Below are positions 45,042-54,554 of a stretch of DNA of 64,000 bases, one piece after another (within the stretch, counting starts at the first letter, position 1; each line of letters opens with the position of its first letter). The notes under the pieces are model-generated. The model did not search any database. It worked only from the letters and a program-made list of their open reading frames with translations, and was not told the origin of the DNA. The position numbers and the translations under genes are program-made. Source of the DNA: Secundilactobacillus angelensis (GTDB taxonomy: Bacteria > Bacillota > Bacilli > Lactobacillales > Lactobacillaceae); the NCBI RefSeq assembly GCF_012641075.1, contig NZ_JAAXLJ010000006.1:1-64000 (forward strand), read 5' to 3'.

Positions 45042-45059
45042 AGGTCAAGATTGGTCAAA
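45042..45059 (+). promoter_or_regulatory. CtsR operator of clpE
   Basis: GGTCAAG-ATT-GGTCAAA is a direct heptad repeat matching the CtsR consensus (GGTCAAA, three bases, GGTCAAA) with one mismatch. It covers the expected transcription start, as in known CtsR-repressed clp genes. The remaining bases of 44779-45109 hold nothing else I recognise. Confidence 0.9.
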
Positions 45060-45109
45060 CAAATGATCAACGAATGACTTACCTACTTTAATAAGAGAGG
45101 AGTCAAGAT

Positions 45110-47362
45110 ATGCTGTGTCAGAATTGTCATCAACGTGAAGCGACGATTCATTTATACCTGAATGTGAATGGTCAAAGACAGCAAGTTGACCTTTGTCAAA
45201 ACTGCTATCAACTTCTTAAAAATCAGCAGAATAACTCTAATCCTGGAAATGGAGGTGCACAAATGGCACAAGATCCATTTGGTTTTGGTAACCTGGATGA
45301 TATTTTCCGCGCTATGCAGGGCGGAAACCCTAACGGTAATCCTCAGGGCTATCAACAACAAACGCCACCGACCCAGCCAAGCGGTCCCCGCAATGGCGGC
45401 GGTCAAAATGGTAACGGCAACGGCGGTCTATTAGGACAATACGGGTTGGACCTTACCCAATTAGCAAGTGAAGGTAAGATTGACCCCGTGATTGGCCGAG
45501 ACCGTGAAATTTCTAGAGTGATTGAAATTTTGAACCGCCGGACGAAAAACAACCCCGTTTTAATTGGGGAAGCCGGTGTTGGTAAAACAGCGGTAGTTGA
45601 AGGCTTGGCTCAAAAGATCGTCTCTGGCGATGTTCCACAAAAATTACAAAATAAGAAAATTATCCGGTTTGACGTCGTTTCCCTCGTTCAAGGAACTGGT
45701 ATCCGTGGTCAATTTGAACAACGGATGCAGCAATTGATGAAGGAAGTTACCGATAATCCTAACATTATCTTGTTTATTGATGAAATCCATGAAATCGTCG
45801 GCGCTGGTAATGCTGAAGGCGGTATGGATGCTGGTAACGTCTTGAAGCCTGCATTGGCCCGTGGCGAATTTCAGCTAGTTGGTGCGACAACTTTAAATGA
45901 ATACCGTGATATTGAAAAGGATCAAGCCCTAGCTCGTCGGCTACAACCCGTTACAGTAAACGAACCGTCTCCTGAGGAAGCCGTTCAGATTTTGAAGGGA
46001 ATCCAAAAGAAGTATGAGGATTATCACCACGTTCACTATACGGATGGTGCTCTAAACGCAGCGGTCAAATTATCAGATCGTTACATTCAAGATCGGTTCT
46101 TACCTGACAAAGCCATTGATTTACTTGATGAATCTGGTTCCAAAAAGAACTTAACCATCAACGTTGTTGATCCCAAGACCATCGACGACAAGATCAAGGC
46201 CGCCGAAGATCAAAAACAAGCTGCTTTAAAACAAGAAGATTACGAAAAAGCCGCTTACTATCGTGATCAAGTGACTAAACTTGAGGATGCGAAGAAATCT
46301 CAGACGGCGACCCCTTCTTCGGATGATGAACCACAAGTTACCGAGGAAGATATGCAACAGATTGTTGAAGAGAAGACTGGTATCCCGGTTGGTGAACTTC
46401 AAAACAAGGAACAGCAGCAACTTCGTGACTTGGGTAAGTCTTTGAAAGCTCACGTGATTGGTCAAGACGATGCCGTTGATAAAGTCTCCCGTGCCATCCG
46501 TCGTAACCGAATCGGGCTCAACGGTACTGGCCGGCCAATTGGATCATTCCTGTTTGTAGGCCCTACTGGTGTTGGTAAGACTGAATTAGCTAAGCAATTA
46601 GCTCGTGAACTATTCGGTTCAACTGAGGCCATGATTCGGTTTGACATGTCGGAATACATGGAGCCACATTCAGTGGCTAAATTGATTGGTTCACCTCCTG
46701 GCTATGTTGGCTATGAAGAAGCTGGTCAACTCACTGAGCAAGTTCGTCGTCATCCATACAGTCTAATTCTCTTAGACGAAGTTGAAAAAGCCCACCCAGA
46801 CGTGATGCACATGTTCCTGCAGATCCTGGATGATGGCCGTTTGACCGACTCACAAGGACGTACCGTTTCCTTTAAGGATACGATTATCATCATGACGTCT
46901 AACGCTGGTTCAGGTGATGCTGAAGCGAGTGTTGGGTTTGGTGCTGAAGTCTCTGGCAAGACGCACTCCGTTCTTGATCAGCTGACCAACTACTTCAAGC
47001 CTGAATTCTTGAACCGTTTTGACGACATCATCGAATTCAACTCCCTGACTAAGGAGAACTTGATGAAGATCGTTGACCTCATGATTAACGATGTGAACGG
47101 CATGCTCGCCAACCAAGGTCTGCACGTTCACGTTACTGAGCCAGTTGAATCGAAACTTGTGGAATTGGGTTACGATCCAGCCATGGGTGCTCGGCCACTA
47201 CGGCGTGTGATTCAAGAACAAATAGAGGATCGAATTGCCGACTTCTACTTGGAGCACAGCGACGTCAAGAACTTAGTTGCTAAAATTGAAAATGGTGAAA
47301 TTACGCTAGCTGAAGAAGCGTCTGCTGCACCAGCAGCAAATGAATCCGAAGCTAAGAAGTAA
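45110..47362 (+). CDS. clpE: ATP-dependent protease ATPase subunit ClpE
   Basis: A 750-residue HSP100 ATPase of the ClpE type. It has an N-terminal zinc finger (Cys3, Cys6, Cys29, Cys32), a Gly/Asn/Gln-rich linker (40-105), AAA domain 1 with GEAGVGKT (153-160), a middle domain with the UVR-like coiled coil ([13 protein letters not shown]), and AAA domain 2 with GPTGVGKT (484-491). It unfolds damaged or regulatory proteins, such as CtsR, for ClpP. Controlled by CtsR and apparently HrcA sites. Ends with a strong terminator. Confidence 0.96.
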   Translation: MLCQNCHQREATIHLYLNVNGQRQQVDLCQNCYQLLKNQQNNSNPGNGGAQMAQDPFGFGNLDDIFRAMQGGNPNGNPQGYQQQTPPTQPSGPRNGGGQNGNGNGGLLGQYGLDLTQLASEGKIDPVIGRDREISRVIEILNRRTKNNPVLIGEAGVGKTAVVEGLAQKIVSGDVPQKLQNKKIIRFDVVSLVQGTGIRGQFEQRMQQLMKEVTDNPNIILFIDEIHEIVGAGNAEGGMDAGNVLKPALARGEFQLVGATTLNEYRDIEKDQALARRLQPVTVNEPSPEEAVQILKGIQKKYEDYHHVHYTDGALNAAVKLSDRYIQDRFLPDKAIDLLDESGSKKNLTINVVDPKTIDDKIKAAEDQKQAALKQEDYEKAAYYRDQVTKLEDAKKSQTATPSSDDEPQVTEEDMQQIVEEKTGIPVGELQNKEQQQLRDLGKSLKAHVIGQDDAVDKVSRAIRRNRIGLNGTGRPIGSFLFVGPTGVGKTELAKQLARELFGSTEAMIRFDMSEYMEPHSVAKLIGSPPGYVGYEEAGQLTEQVRRHPYSLILLDEVEKAHPDVMHMFLQILDDGRLTDSQGRTVSFKDTIIIMTSNAGSGDAEASVGFGAEVSGKTHSVLDQLTNYFKPEFLNRFDDIIEFNSLTKENLMKIVDLMINDVNGMLANQGLHVHVTEPVESKLVELGYDPAMGARPLRRVIQEQIEDRIADFYLEHSDVKNLVAKIENGEITLAEEASAAPAANESEAKK

Positions 47363-47374
47363 TTGATTGCTTTT

Positions 47375-47411
47375 AGACCTGAACATCATTGAGATGTTCA
47401 GGTCTTTTTTG
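47375..47411 (+). terminator. Terminator after clpE
   Basis: AGACCTGAACATC, short loop, GATGTTCAGGTCTTTTTT: a 12-13 bp stem with a six-T tract. Confidence 0.93.
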
Positions 47412-47434
47412 GCGTCTAATATCTGCTGAAATCT

Positions 47435-47463
47435 TTTCGACCGCGGACAAGTTGGGGTATACT
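47435..47463 (+). promoter_or_regulatory. Promoter of the MucBP-like gene
   Basis: TTTCGA (47435-47440), 17 bases, TATACT (47458-47463). The -35 box is weak; the -10 box is good. Confidence 0.5.
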
Positions 47464-47498
47464 AGTCTTATCAATAAAACTAGGAGGGGGAAATCAGT

Positions 47499-48584
47499 AT
47501 GCTCTTTTTTAATCGACTACGTGACCTAATGACTAAAAATCGACCAAGTACCCCTTCTCGCCGAAGAAAAAGTATGCCCGCAAACAGCTCTATTTTTAAA
47601 CCAATGCACAACCCAGTACCACCTGTTGAACCAGCATCCAATCATCAGCAAAGCCACAACGACTCTGCCCCTATCGCTTCAGCCGAAGAAAACTCGACTC
47701 CCACTCAATCTGGTTCAGCCGTTATGCTGGTACTTTACTTGGATGATCAGAATCATTCACTAGCCAAACCACAGTGGTTAAACGGCCAAATCGGCGAAAA
47801 GATTCATTTTAAACCACGTCAAATTGCCAATTACGTGTTATTTCATATTATTGGCTTTACAACGGTGTTCACGAATTCTTATCGCATCATGACACTACAA
47901 TTCACTAAAAAGATGGGCCATCCAGCCATCATGTACGCCATCGATTATGATACTAGTGAAATGATCGCCCCACCTGTCATTCAAACTGGGGCAGTTAATG
48001 CACCCTTTGCCTTTGGTAAAAGCGAAGTTGATGACTATCACTTAGTTAAAGCTAGCCGGCCATTAACCGGGCATTTTACCGAAGAGGTTCAAACAATTGT
48101 GGTGCTTTTGCGTCGCAATAATTGGACAGCTGTGCAACGCATCAACATCTTTGTCAAATTGCTTGATAGCACCCAAATCTTGGACCAGCCTGACGGTCAG
48201 CCTTACGACTACGAATTCCCGAAGAACTCTGTTTGGCGAGCCTTCGTACGAGTCAATACCAGAAACGGCGAAACTTGGTTTAATTTAGGTGGTCCGCAAT
48301 GGGTAAACGGTAAGAAAGTGACGCAAACGGATCAGCCAGCTCGTCCACAAATTGGTCAACGGCCCGCAGTGGTGTATGAGCCTATGAATCAAGCGGCCAA
48401 AATCGACTTTGTCACAGGTCACTCTCTGCATACTTACGATCAGCCTAATGGCCAGGCGGTCAAGTTGGTTGCGGACGGCAGCCCAGTTCAACTCACCGGT
48501 GAATTCACGGATGATAACGATATAAAATGGTATCGAATGGCTGATAATACGGTCGTTTTAGCGCAGTATGTTCAATTCAATTAA
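47499..48584 (+). CDS. MucBP-like domain protein without export signal
   Basis: A 361-residue protein: a basic start (residues 1-28), a Pro/Ser/Asn-rich linker (29-72), two MucBP-like beta domains (about 73-137 and 141-205), and two SH3-like repeats (about 218-275 and 302-361; N-G-E-T-W-F-N-L-G-G-P-Q-W-V and D-I-K-W-Y-R-M). MucBP and SH3-like modules normally sit on the cell surface, yet the N-terminus lacks a membrane helix or cleavage site and there is no LPXTG. It may leave the cell by another route, or work inside. It is downstream of clpE but has its own promoter. Confidence 0.6.
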   Translation: MLFFNRLRDLMTKNRPSTPSRRRKSMPANSSIFKPMHNPVPPVEPASNHQQSHNDSAPIASAEENSTPTQSGSAVMLVLYLDDQNHSLAKPQWLNGQIGEKIHFKPRQIANYVLFHIIGFTTVFTNSYRIMTLQFTKKMGHPAIMYAIDYDTSEMIAPPVIQTGAVNAPFAFGKSEVDDYHLVKASRPLTGHFTEEVQTIVVLLRRNNWTAVQRINIFVKLLDSTQILDQPDGQPYDYEFPKNSVWRAFVRVNTRNGETWFNLGGPQWVNGKKVTQTDQPARPQIGQRPAVVYEPMNQAAKIDFVTGHSLHTYDQPNGQAVKLVADGSPVQLTGEFTDDNDIKWYRMADNTVVLAQYVQFN

Positions 48585-48592
48585 CTAGAATG

Positions 48593-48704
48593 TGTTACAC
48601 AACTCAGATTCCGGCCACTTAAGACGAATACACCCCATCCCGATAAAACCATTGGGATGGGGTGTATTCGTCTTAAATTCTGGAATCTGCCGAATCGTGT
48701 AACA
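48593..48704. repeat. Long hairpin repeat, copy 2 (bidirectional terminator)
   Basis: Left arm TGTTACACAACTCAGATTCC and GGCCACTTAA; right arm TTAAATTCTGGAATCTGCCG and AATCGTGTAACA. The inner stem is a perfect 23-bp helix (48619-48641 with 48654-48676) around a 12-base loop, enclosing CACCCCATCCC. It separates the convergent MucBP-like and P-type ATPase genes and probably terminates both. The outer arms are almost the same as in the copy at 14234-14344; the inner stem sequences are unrelated. Confidence 0.88.
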
Positions 48705-48709
48705 GGCTC

Positions 48710-51355
48710 TTATTCTTCATCTAACATCACTGGTCGTCTAAACGACAGCAATTTCAACCGCTTATTGATTTCAAGTACGCAACTTGGAATGAAGATGGCG
48801 ACGAGAATTACCAACCAATTCGTAAGTGATAACGTCGATAGCTGAAAGGCCTCTCGCAGCCACGGAAAAGCAGCCGTGCTCACAACCACCGTAGCTGCCA
48901 GCACCACCCCTGCATTTAACGCTGAATTGTGGCGGATGCCTTGCCAAGATAACGGTGACCGCTGCTTGATGGGGTAGATATCAATCATCGATCCCAGAGC
49001 TAGGGTGAAGAACAGCATAGTCATGCCGATTGCCGGATCATTGTTGGCTAGTACGAAACGACCTAAACTGTAAATACCCAGCGTTAAAATGATGAAGGTC
49101 GTGGTTCGAACGGCAACCCGCTGACCTAATCCATCCGCAAAAATACTCGTTTTTCTGCTGATTGGCACTCGTTTCATATTCCGGGATTCTGCCGGTTCAC
49201 GACTGAGATAGAATCCTGGAATACCATCAGCTAAAACGTTGATCAACAGCAATTGTTCGGCAATCAGCGGTGCGCCCCAGCCGATTCCAACCGCAAAAAT
49301 CATCAGGAAAATCTGAGCGAAGTTCACACCAATCAAAAATTCTACCGCCTTTAAAATATTTTGGTAAACCGCCCGACCCGTTGAGACCGCCGCAACGATG
49401 GTTTCGAAATTATCATCCGTTAAAATCATGTCACTGGCGTTCTTAGACACCTCGGTACCGGTAATCCCCATTGCAACACCCACGTCGGCGGCTTTCAATG
49501 CCGGGGCATCATTGACACCGTCGCCGGTCATCGCCACCGTGGCACCTTGTTGCTGCCAAGCCTTCACGATTCGAATCTTATCTTCCGGTGAAACCCGAGC
49601 GTAAACACTAATCTTTTCGATTTGTGCTGCCAATTCTTGATCGCTCAGGTTCCGTAACACCGCCCCAGTAACAACTTGGTCGCCCGACCGTAAAATGCCA
49701 ATTTGTTTGGCGATCGCCTTCGCTGTCTCGAGATGGTCTCCAGTAATCATCACGGTTCGGATACCCGCTGCTGCAGCCTGTTTAACTGCAGCAATGGCCG
49801 TCTCTCTAGGTGGATCGATCATCCCAATGAGCCCTGCAAAAATTAAATCGTGCTCCAAATTTTCAATCGGTTCTTCAGGAATACTATCAAAATATTTATA
49901 CCCCACCGCCAAGACTCGAAGTGCCTCGTGAGCAAACTGATCATGAACTCGCTTTGTTCTTGCTTGTTCGCTGGTGGATTGTTCAATCGGCAGATGATCG
50001 ATGGCCCCTTTCATGATGAGCAGCGCTCGACCGTCCGGCAATTGATGAAGTGTTGCCATGGTCTTCTTAGTGGAATTAAACGGGTCTTCAGCTATTCGTG
50101 GTGCTTCCTGCTCAAAGTCGGCTCTGGTCACCCCTTCAGCCGCCAACCAGCGAACAATTGCTAATTCTGTGGAATCGCCAATTTCCACCCATTCACCATT
50201 GACTTGCGTCCGAGTTACATTGGTAGCTAAGCCCATCAGCTGCATTAGCGTTTTAGTTTGGTCATGTAACTGTTCGTCACCTACTACGATTGGTTTTGAA
50301 TCGAAGACCGACCAAACCTGAGTCACGGTCATCTGGTTTTGAGTCAGAGTGCCAGTCTTGTCCGAAGCAATCACGTTCACCCCACCAATCGTTTCAACCG
50401 CATCCACGCGTCGCATAATGGCATGCTGCTTAGCCATAACACCAACGCCATGTGACAAACTGATTGTCACGATGATTGGTAACGTTTCTGGGACTGCCGC
50501 CACTGCCAGTGAAACGCCAATCATCAACGCATCCGTCAGCGTGTCACCCTGAAAAAAGAGACCCAGGATCGTAATGATGACGCCACCTACTACAGCCACC
50601 GCACTTAGTCGGCCAGAAAGCTGATTTAATCGTTTCTGCAACGGGGTAGCTCTTGCCTTTGTTCTGTTCAGCATGCCAGCGATACTACCGATTTCAGTTT
50701 CCATTCCAATGGCGGTCACCACCATCTGACCAGTTCCCTGGGTCACCCCTGTCCCTGAAAAGACTTCGTTTACCCGATCACCGATTTCAGCTGCTTTGGC
50801 AACTGGTTCAGCGTTCTTCTTGACAGGTTCACTTTCGCCAGTCAACACGGCTTCATCAATTCGCAGATCAGTCGCGGCGACTAGACGACCATCAGCTGGT
50901 ATCTGATTGCCGCCTGACAGTGAAATCACGTCGCCCACTACCAAATCTGCCGCATCAATGATTTGTGAGTGGCCGTCACGAATCACCGTGACTTCATGAA
51001 TATTCATCTTTTTGAGTGCTGCTAAGGATTTTTCGGCACTATGCTCTTGGTACATCCCAATGAGAACGTTGATGATCAAAATACTGCCGATTACCACGGT
51101 CTTTGTCCAGCCGCCATTAGCCCAAATGGCGAGATAAGTGGATAACGCCACGGCAAATAACAGCACAAGTGAGGCCACATCAGACAAATGCCGCCAGATT
51201 TTTTGAAGTAAAGTTGGCGGTTTTTCCTCCTGCAAGACGTTCCGGCCTTCAGCTTGCCGTCGTTTCACCTCGGCAGTCGTGAGTCCGCTGGTTAAATTGG
51301 TTTTAAGAACCGTTTCCAATTGCTGACGGTTCCGCTCAGCATTCGTCATTGTCAT
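48710..51355 (-). CDS. P2A-type Ca2+-transporting ATPase
   Basis: An 881-residue cation pump. A-domain T-G-E-S-E-P; phosphorylation site D332-K-T-G-T-L-T; hinge M-T-G-D-G-V-N-D-A-P; ten membrane helices. In helix 4 the motif is V-P-E-T-L-P, in helix 6 N-V-L-A-D-G-I-P; both carry the site II ligands of calcium pumps. In helix 5 the glutamate of site I in SERCA is replaced by Gln (G-V-N-F-A-Q). This fits bacterial one-Ca2+ pumps such as Listeria LMCA1. It would export Ca2+. The substrate is inferred; Mn2+ is an alternative. Confidence 0.85.
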   Translation of the reverse strand: MTMTNAERNRQQLETVLKTNLTSGLTTAEVKRRQAEGRNVLQEEKPPTLLQKIWRHLSDVASLVLLFAVALSTYLAIWANGGWTKTVVIGSILIINVLIGMYQEHSAEKSLAALKKMNIHEVTVIRDGHSQIIDAADLVVGDVISLSGGNQIPADGRLVAATDLRIDEAVLTGESEPVKKNAEPVAKAAEIGDRVNEVFSGTGVTQGTGQMVVTAIGMETEIGSIAGMLNRTKARATPLQKRLNQLSGRLSAVAVVGGVIITILGLFFQGDTLTDALMIGVSLAVAAVPETLPIIVTISLSHGVGVMAKQHAIMRRVDAVETIGGVNVIASDKTGTLTQNQMTVTQVWSVFDSKPIVVGDEQLHDQTKTLMQLMGLATNVTRTQVNGEWVEIGDSTELAIVRWLAAEGVTRADFEQEAPRIAEDPFNSTKKTMATLHQLPDGRALLIMKGAIDHLPIEQSTSEQARTKRVHDQFAHEALRVLAVGYKYFDSIPEEPIENLEHDLIFAGLIGMIDPPRETAIAAVKQAAAAGIRTVMITGDHLETAKAIAKQIGILRSGDQVVTGAVLRNLSDQELAAQIEKISVYARVSPEDKIRIVKAWQQQGATVAMTGDGVNDAPALKAADVGVAMGITGTEVSKNASDMILTDDNFETIVAAVSTGRAVYQNILKAVEFLIGVNFAQIFLMIFAVGIGWGAPLIAEQLLLINVLADGIPGFYLSREPAESRNMKRVPISRKTSIFADGLGQRVAVRTTTFIILTLGIYSLGRFVLANNDPAIGMTMLFFTLALGSMIDIYPIKQRSPLSWQGIRHNSALNAGVVLAATVVVSTAAFPWLREAFQLSTLSLTNWLVILVAIFIPSCVLEINKRLKLLSFRRPVMLDEE

Positions 51356-51476
51356 AGTCAGCAGTCCTTTCTGTGGGAGCTACCCGTTTTACCCTATCTT
51401 TAGTGTATCGAAAGCCCCACAGAGATACCATGAATTAATTATGATTAGTATTAGAATTTTTCGTGAGTTTGCTGAC

Positions 51477-51512
51477 AAAAACACCCCTTCCCTTAATGTA
51501 GAAGAGGTGTTT
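51477..51512 (-). terminator. Terminator after the C69 dipeptidase
   Basis: On the minus strand AAACACCTCTTC, loop, GAAGGGGTGTTTTT; stem of about 10 bp with a bulge, 12 bases past the stop codon. Confidence 0.82.
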
Positions 51513-51523
51513 AGATTGTTGCT

Positions 51524-52945
51524 TTACAAATTAACGTCCATATTAAACGTCAGCTTAGATAATTCCAAACCATGCTCAAACAAATCGTTCATGAGCTTAG
51601 TTGTTCTAGATTTCATTTCCGAAACAATCAGATAGTTTTGTTGTGTCAAGTAAGTGGTGAGTTCTTCACCTGTAAGCTTAGCTGCAACTTCATCGGTTTT
51701 GGCTAAGTGTCGCATGAATAATTCCTGGCTGGCCGTCAGATAATCGCGGTCATCCTGAACGAACTCTGAATACCGTGATTCGACCAATACTGACAACTTA
51801 CGGTACATCCAGTAGGCACTCTCTTGGTCAGCGTGTACCGGTGTGTTCACGTAGGAAGGATCGGTGTCAGTGGCATTAGCGAAGAATGGTACGTAAGGAC
51901 TGAAAGCCGGCACGCCAAAGCACAGCCACATGATAGCTGACTGGGCTTCTGGAACGTTATTTCTCAGTTGTAAAACGTGAGAGTTTTGTGTCCGGTTCAT
52001 GGAGATTGGCCGGAATTTCGTCTTCAAATCTGCTGGCCCATTGCCTAATGGATCATAGTCAGTTTCATTGTAATGTGACCCAAGAATAAAACTAATGTCG
52101 GCAACGCTGATTTTTCGTTTAGCGTGGCAAATAAATGGTAGTTCTGAAGATGTTGGTGATTGTTCAACGTCTGGCATCAGATAACGTTGACCATACCAAA
52201 CCCGTGGCGTGTTGTAGTGGCGGTCTTTTTCCGTACTGGTTCCAAAAATATGACGGAAGTTCCAGCCGGATTGATCTGGGTTTAAATGATGTTCAGTCAC
52301 GAAATCTTGAATTCCCTCAGAATACATAAAATTATCCGGATCATCAAAATCCACTGATTGAATGGCCACTTGATTAGCGGTGATGACGAATGCATCATCC
52401 GGGATTCGTTGGGCGACCCAATGATGACCGGTCACAATTTCCATATACCAAGCTTCATCCTTATCGGCAAACAAGACGCCATTACCCTCTGGTGAACCAT
52501 ATTGTTTCACCAAGTCACCTAGTACTTTGACACCATTGCGAGCGCTGGTAATCACTGGTAGAACCATCGTCTGCATGGTGTCTTCCGCCATGCCGTCAGC
52601 GACTAACGGATCATAAGCTAGGGCGTTAGGATTGCCATACACACTTTCAGTGGCACTCATGGCAACGTTGTAAGCGTTAATGCCACTTTCTTCGTAGAGA
52701 CCAACTTTCTCCACCTCGACATTTGGAGTCGCTTGATAACGAACGGCGTTATCAGGAAGTGGTGCCTCAAAACCATTTTGAGTGGAACGTAAAATTTTAC
52801 CCTTATTCTCCGTTGGCTGATGCATGTAAAATCGCTGTGGGGTCAATGGCAAAAACGTATCGTCATTACGAGCAATCATCACAGAACCGTCAATTGACGC
52901 GTTTTTACCGACTAAAACTGAAGTACAAGCTGAAAGATGTGTCAT
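51524..52945 (-). CDS. C69-family dipeptidase (PepD)
   Basis: A 473-residue Ntn-hydrolase of family C69. The nucleophile is Cys7 in S-A-C-T-S-V-L-V-G, followed by A-S-I-D-G-S-V-M-I-A-R-N-D-D typical of lactobacillus PepD enzymes. They cut a wide range of dipeptides in the cytoplasm. The short leader of six residues before Cys7 would be removed autocatalytically in this fold. The gene is a single unit, divergent from nox, with a terminator. Confidence 0.92.
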   Translation of the reverse strand: MTHLSACTSVLVGKNASIDGSVMIARNDDTFLPLTPQRFYMHQPTENKGKILRSTQNGFEAPLPDNAVRYQATPNVEVEKVGLYEESGINAYNVAMSATESVYGNPNALAYDPLVADGMAEDTMQTMVLPVITSARNGVKVLGDLVKQYGSPEGNGVLFADKDEAWYMEIVTGHHWVAQRIPDDAFVITANQVAIQSVDFDDPDNFMYSEGIQDFVTEHHLNPDQSGWNFRHIFGTSTEKDRHYNTPRVWYGQRYLMPDVEQSPTSSELPFICHAKRKISVADISFILGSHYNETDYDPLGNGPADLKTKFRPISMNRTQNSHVLQLRNNVPEAQSAIMWLCFGVPAFSPYVPFFANATDTDPSYVNTPVHADQESAYWMYRKLSVLVESRYSEFVQDDRDYLTASQELFMRHLAKTDEVAAKLTGEELTTYLTQQNYLIVSEMKSRTTKLMNDLFEHGLELSKLTFNMDVNL

Positions 52946-53038
52946 TGAATTTCTCCTTTAATTTTTGTCTGCTATTAGTATATCGCAATTTTAACATTCG
53001 AAAATACTGTAAGCGATTTCTTTTTGTTTGTGAATCTA

Positions 53039-53066
53039 TTGACAATCGGTTTAACTCGTGTAAAAT
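53039..53066 (+). promoter_or_regulatory. nox promoter
   Basis: Perfect TTGACA (53039-53044), 16 bases, TAAAAT (53061-53066). A TTGTGA half-site (53071-53076) follows directly; that is half of a Rex operator, but the second half is not convincing. Confidence 0.82.
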
Positions 53067-53121
53067 ACAGTTGTGAACAATTATACTTAATTAAATGTTT
53101 TTAACCTAGGAGGACGTTTTT

Positions 53122-54471
53122 ATGAAGGTCGCAGTGATTGGATGTACCCATGCAGGTACTTTTGCAACGAAACAAATTTTGGCTGAAAACCCTGATGCTG
53201 AGGTAACGGTCTACGAAAAAAACGACGTCATTTCATTTCTATCTTGTGGAATCGCGCTTTATTTAGGCGGTAATGTGAAAGATCCACAAGGACTTTTCTA
53301 CTCAAGTCCAGACGAATTATCAAAACTCGGGGCAACAGTTTTGATGAAACATAACGTTACAGCAATCGATAACCAAGCACATACGATTACCGTCGAAGAC
53401 CTAGAAAACCATGACATCACGACTACTAGTTATGATAAATTAGTGATGACTTCAGGATCATGGCCCGTTATCCCACCAATTCCAGGTATTAATAGTGATA
53501 AAGTCCTGCTATGCAAGAACTGGGCCCACGCTCAAGAACTATTCCACCGCGCGGGAAACGCCAAGCGAATCGCCGTCATCGGTGCCGGCTACATTGGTGC
53601 TGAATTAGCTGAAGCCTACTCCCTCAAGGGTCATGAGGTAACTTTGATTGATGCGCAAGACCGCGTGATGCCAAAATATTTTGATAGTGCTTTTACGGAT
53701 AAAATCGAAGACGAATACCGCGCCCACAACGTTCAACTGGCACTCAACCAAAAAGTTGAAAGTTTCGAAACTACTGATGATGGCGTCACAATCACAACTG
53801 ATAAAGAAGCCATCAACGTTGATTTAGCTGTGTTGTGCATTGGGTTCAGACCTAATACGGATTTATTAGCTGGTAAAGTTGAGATGGCTAAGAATGGCGC
53901 CATCATTACTAATGACTACATGCAAACCAGTGATCCAGATATTTTTGCTGCTGGCGATAGCGCAGCTGTGCACTACAACCCAACTGGTAAGAACGCCTAC
54001 ATCCCCTTAGCAACCAACGCTGTGCGCCAAGGGATCTTAGTTGGTAAGAACATCGCTAAACCAACCGTAAAATACATGGGCACCCAATCATCATCTGGTT
54101 TAGCCCTCTATGACATCTCGCTTTGCTCAACTGGGCTAACATACGAGGCAGCCAAGGAACAAGGAATTAGTGCTGAACAAGTCATCATCACGGATAATTA
54201 TCGACCTGAATTCATGCCAACGACCCTCCCTGTTACCATGTCTTTAGTCTTCAACCCTGACACCCGTGAGATTCTCGGAGGCGCGTTGATGAGCAAATAC
54301 GATATTTCACAATCTGCGAACTTATTGTCCGTTTGCATCCAAAACCACAACACCATCGACGATCTCGCCATGGTTGATATGCTATTCCAACCTAACTTCG
54401 ATCGTCCGTTCAATTACTTGAACATTCTTGGTCAAGCGGCACAGGAAAAATTAACTACGGTAAAAGCTTAA
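53122..54471 (+). CDS. nox: NADH oxidase (water-forming type)
   Basis: A 449-residue FAD enzyme. It has His10 (G-C-T-H-A-G-T), redox Cys42 in F-L-S-C-G-I-A-L, an NADH-binding G-A-G-Y-I-G-A-E-L-A-E-A and the second FAD motif F-A-A-G-D-S-A-A-V. The single Cys42 that cycles through a sulfenic acid is the mark of four-electron Nox, which makes water from O2; the CoA-disulfide reductase relatives share it. It regenerates NAD+ and protects from oxygen. The strong promoter and ribosome site (AGGAGG) suggest high expression. Confidence 0.92.
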   Translation: MKVAVIGCTHAGTFATKQILAENPDAEVTVYEKNDVISFLSCGIALYLGGNVKDPQGLFYSSPDELSKLGATVLMKHNVTAIDNQAHTITVEDLENHDITTTSYDKLVMTSGSWPVIPPIPGINSDKVLLCKNWAHAQELFHRAGNAKRIAVIGAGYIGAELAEAYSLKGHEVTLIDAQDRVMPKYFDSAFTDKIEDEYRAHNVQLALNQKVESFETTDDGVTITTDKEAINVDLAVLCIGFRPNTDLLAGKVEMAKNGAIITNDYMQTSDPDIFAAGDSAAVHYNPTGKNAYIPLATNAVRQGILVGKNIAKPTVKYMGTQSSSGLALYDISLCSTGLTYEAAKEQGISAEQVIITDNYRPEFMPTTLPVTMSLVFNPDTREILGGALMSKYDISQSANLLSVCIQNHNTIDDLAMVDMLFQPNFDRPFNYLNILGQAAQEKLTTVKA

Positions 54472-54490
54472 CTATTCAGATCATGTAACC

Positions 54491-54536
54491 AAAAAATCCT
54501 GATAACCAGTCAATCGACCGGTTATCAGGATTTTTC
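54491..54536. terminator. Bidirectional terminator between nox and prfC
   Basis: AAAAAATCCTGATAACC pairs with GGTTATCAGGATTTTT (15-16 bp); both tails have A/T tracts. Confidence 0.93.
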
Positions 54537-54554
54537 AATTTATTCAGTTTATTG

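Noticed and set aside
53071-53090. Possible Rex operator in the nox leader (TTGTGA)
   Set aside because: Only one half-site fits; the second half (TCACAA) is not present at the right spacing.
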